The notes under the pieces are model-generated. The model saw only the letters and a list, made by a program, of their open reading frames with translations, did no database searches and had not been told where the DNA came from. Position numbers and translations under genes: made by a program. A stretch of 55,077 nt of DNA. Source: Bdellovibrionaceae bacterium UBA6502. GTDB lineage: Bacteria > Bdellovibrionota > Bdellovibrionia > Bdellovibrionales > UBA840. This document shows positions 53,052-55,077 of this stretch, in pieces. The DNA lies in the NCBI GenBank assembly GCA_002436415.1, contig DJMA01000008.1:3674-58750 (forward strand), written 5' to 3'. Position 1 is the stretch's first letter, and every line of letters starts with the position of its first letter.

Positions 53052-53603
53052 CTACTTGGATATCAAGTATTTGAGGAAATCTCTTACGTTTGGAGAATCC
53101 CAATTTTCCGCTGTGGGAACTTTTCGGATTAGCTTTTTATTTTTATCTAAAATGAAAGTCTCGGGTAATTTTTCGGTTCCTACTTTATCTGCGTATTCGT
53201 AGTTGTCATCTCGAATGATTAAAAAATTATTCATTGGCTTTATTTCAAGGCTTTGTAAAAAAGCATCAAATTCATTTTTATTCTCGTCTAGGGATATGGC
53301 AACAATACTTAAGTTTTCAGGAAAATCTTTAGCGAGCTTAACCAAGGAGGGGAATTCATCAATGCAAGGGGAGCACCAAGAGGCCCAAAAATGAACAAAT
53401 GTAATTTTACTTTCTATCTCTGAAAGATTTAATTTAGAGTTGATTGTTCTGTCTGGAAATCCCTCACCGGTTAGGCTATTGATTTTACCAACGTAGCTGG
53501 CTTCATGGTTTTTAATGTTGATGAAATCTTTGAATAGTTCCCAAACACCATAGCTTAAAATGGCGGTAATAACGGCTGCAATACTAGCTTTTTTCCAATT
53601 CAT
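53052..53603 (-). CDS. TlpA/ResA-like membrane-anchored thioredoxin
   Basis: This 183-aa protein has one N-terminal membrane anchor (about residues 7-22) and a periplasmic thioredoxin domain. The active site is WCSPC with Cys77 and Cys80, after FVHFWAS, and the cis-Pro loop is in KLPETFILD. Such proteins reduce disulfides outside the membrane, often for cytochrome c maturation. No cytochrome genes are adjacent, so the target is unknown. GGAG precedes the start. Confidence 0.85.
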   Translation of the reverse strand: MNWKKASIAAVITAILSYGVWELFKDFINIKNHEASYVGKINSLTGEGFPDRTINSKLNLSEIESKITFVHFWASWCSPCIDEFPSLVKLAKDFPENLSIVAISLDENKNEFDAFLQSLEIKPMNNFLIIRDDNYEYADKVGTEKLPETFILDKNKKLIRKVPTAENWDSPNVRDFLKYLISK

Positions 53604-53941
53604 TTTTATCTCCAGAGTGAATTCTAACCATTTTTTTTCTAAAAATCTAGTGGGTTTAATGCAGATTTTTAGAACTTACTTAGGAAGATGTGAAGGGTTG
53701 CGAGGGCTAGATTTTAATATTCTTTATTTTAATTTAAGAAATTTTATTAACAATGTATTTGTAGATTCTTAGGGTGGGTAGGTTTTTACGATCTTTTTTT
53801 ACAGGTAGGTTTTTGAATTTGTAAGGTCTAAATTAAATGCACTAATTTTAGTTATCCATAGCTTATTTTTTCTAGATTTACCTGTGAAAGAATTTAAGCC
53901 TTGGTTTCCGGAGTGTTGGGTTAGCTATAGGTGATCTTTTG

Positions 53942-53982
53942 GTCAAAAACTTTTGACTTCTATAGCAAAGGATTAGTATCGA
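53942..53982 (+). promoter_or_regulatory. Candidate promoter of the nuclease gene with overlapping inverted repeat
   Basis: TTGACT (53953-53958) and TATCGA (53977-53982) are 18 bp apart. The -35 overlaps the perfect inverted repeat GTCAAAA-AC-TTTTGAC (53942-53957). The gap from 53604 to 54101 is otherwise AT-rich, without a gene. Confidence 0.35.
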
Positions 53983-54101
53983 GCGCTGGATTGATTTGGT
54001 TTTAGGCTTAGTTAAGGTAGACTTACTCATATTAGGATATTCCTAGGCTTGTTAGAATCACGAAGTTCTGTATCATATAGCTATTAAAAAAGAGGAAATC
54101 G

Positions 54102-55004
54102 ATGTTTCGTTTTAATTTTATTGTTTGCATTTTGAGCTTGTTTTTTTCCGTTTCGGTTTTTGCATGGGGCAAGCAAGGTCATAGACTGATTGCTGATATT
54201 GCCACAGAGCATTTGACCAAAGAAGCAAGAGAGGGGATTTCTCGATTGTTAATGAGTGATACTTTAGCTGATATTTCTAATTGGCCAGATAGAATTAAAA
54301 GTAAAAAGGAATATCGAAAATATTCTTCTTGGCATTATTGTACAGTTAAAGATGGCGAATCTTATTCCCGCTCGGAGGTGGGGGGAAGTATCGTGGTCCA
54401 GCTAAACTCTGCTGTTGAACGGCTAAAGAAGTTAGATTCTTTACCTGGGTTTAGTAAGAGAGAAACTTTAGCCTGGGTTGTTCATCTCGTGGGTGATTTG
54501 CATCAGCCTCTTCATGTGGGACGACCTGGCGACAAAGGTGGAAATAAAATAATTGTATCTTGGTATGGAGATAATACAAATCTACACCGTTTGTGGGATA
54601 GTCAAATTTTGAGAAAAATTTCTGCGAGAGAAACCGTTTTATTAAAAGAGATCCGTTCAAAGTTTTTAAGTAAGGAATTGTTTGAAGCGATTCCTAAAAT
54701 GGACAGATATGAATTTGGTTTTTCTGGTACTCCAGAGGATTGGGCTACTGAATCCGTGCAATTTAGGAAGTATCCTTATGATATGATCGAGGGAGTTGAG
54801 TTGAGAGATGTCAAGGCGCTTGCTCCTTTGAGCGTTCATAATAAATATTTAAAAACCAAAGGTAGAAAAGTAGCAAAAGAAAAACTTCCCCTGCTCGGAG
54901 AGGCCTATTTTAAACAAAATAAAAGGATTGTTTTAGGGAGGATAGCGCAGGCAGGTATTCGCTTAGCGAATGTTCTCAATGAAATCTACGGGGTGAAAAA
55001 ATAG
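54102..55004 (+). CDS. Secreted S1/P1-type zinc nuclease
   Basis: This 300-aa protein is a single-strand nuclease/nucleotidase of the S1/P1 family. Cleavage of the signal peptide after Ala21 would leave Trp22 as the mature N terminus, which is required because its amino group binds zinc. The other zinc ligands align by spacing with P1 nuclease: His27, Asp63, His78, His128, Asp132, His138, His162 and Asp166. All nine ligands are therefore present. GAGG precedes the ATG. It is probably exported to degrade nucleic acids. Confidence 0.92.
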   Translation: MFRFNFIVCILSLFFSVSVFAWGKQGHRLIADIATEHLTKEAREGISRLLMSDTLADISNWPDRIKSKKEYRKYSSWHYCTVKDGESYSRSEVGGSIVVQLNSAVERLKKLDSLPGFSKRETLAWVVHLVGDLHQPLHVGRPGDKGGNKIIVSWYGDNTNLHRLWDSQILRKISARETVLLKEIRSKFLSKELFEAIPKMDRYEFGFSGTPEDWATESVQFRKYPYDMIEGVELRDVKALAPLSVHNKYLKTKGRKVAKEKLPLLGEAYFKQNKRIVLGRIAQAGIRLANVLNEIYGVKK

Positions 55005-55056
55005 TAATAAAAAATTAATTTTCCTTGCCATGATTATCCAGAAGGAAGAAGTTTTA

Positions 55057-55077
55057 ATACTTAATACTTAATACTTA
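55057..55077. repeat. Heptamer tandem repeat (ATACTTA)3 at the window edge
   Basis: Three perfect copies of ATACTTA run to the last base of the window, so the true array length is unknown. It is related to the (ATTCTTA)4 array at 2306-2333. Confidence 0.9.

Noticed and set aside
1..55077. Search for rRNA genes, prophage genes, integrases, toxin-antitoxin pairs or defence systems
   Set aside because: None of their hallmark genes or sequences were seen; the accessory genes are single exported or metabolic genes.

Overview
This looks like chromosomal DNA from a low-GC Gram-negative bacterium. It carries almost the whole translation/transcription super-region: tRNA-Trp-secE-nusG-rplKAJL-rpoBC, rpsL-rpsG, fusA, and the S10-spc-alpha block from rpsJ to rplQ. 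The accessory genes encode periplasmic, lipoprotein or secreted products (lipoboxes, signal peptides, a TolC-type outer-membrane channel), so there is an outer membrane. The short RpoB (1398 aa), the gene order and the many uncharacterised exported proteins would suit the former deltaproteobacteria, perhaps the Bdellovibrionota/Bacteriovorax side. That is inference from general features, not a phylogeny. Both window edges lie inside short tandem repeats, so the window may be a complete assembly contig.

Layout: 0.4-2.1 kb, DEAD-box RNA helicase with an Arg/Asp/Ser-rich tail; 2.4-3.3 kb, lipoprotein; 3.8-15.8 kb, tRNA-Trp, secE, nusG, L11, L1, an L10 leader, L10, L7/L12, rpoB and rpoC; 16.1-20.5 kb, four exported proteins of unknown role; 21.0-22.8 kb, ASCH protein, then S12-S7; 23.3-28.7 kb, a UDG-superfamily protein and an RND pump/TolC pair without an adaptor gene; 28.7-30.4 kb, a TolB-like propeller protein and a small exported protein; 30.8-33.5 kb, EF-G and two small lipoproteins; 33.6-38.0 kb, a small exported protein, a secreted M49 metallopeptidase and a membrane protein; 38.4-52.2 kb, the S10-spc-alpha operon through secY, adk, rpoA and rplQ; 53-55 kb, a TlpA-like thioredoxin and an S1/P1 nuclease.

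The most notable structure outside genes is a family of seven ~135-155 bp MITE-like elements with ~24 bp imperfect terminal inverted repeats (TIRs). They lie in the gaps between the conserved ribosomal blocks and the accessory genes. One gene remnant, apparently the 3' end of a 2-oxoglutarate-oxygenase-like gene, is stranded between two copies. The ribosomal operon lacks rplX (L24) and rpsN (S14) at their usual positions, and tuf, infA and map are absent from theirs. L17 carries a ~69-residue Lys/Ala tail like histone H1. Four accessory genes have a -10-like hexamer 6-7 nt before the ATG and no Shine-Dalgarno sequence, which suggests leaderless mRNAs. The S10-operon promoter has a perfect 15-bp palindrome between its -35 and -10.
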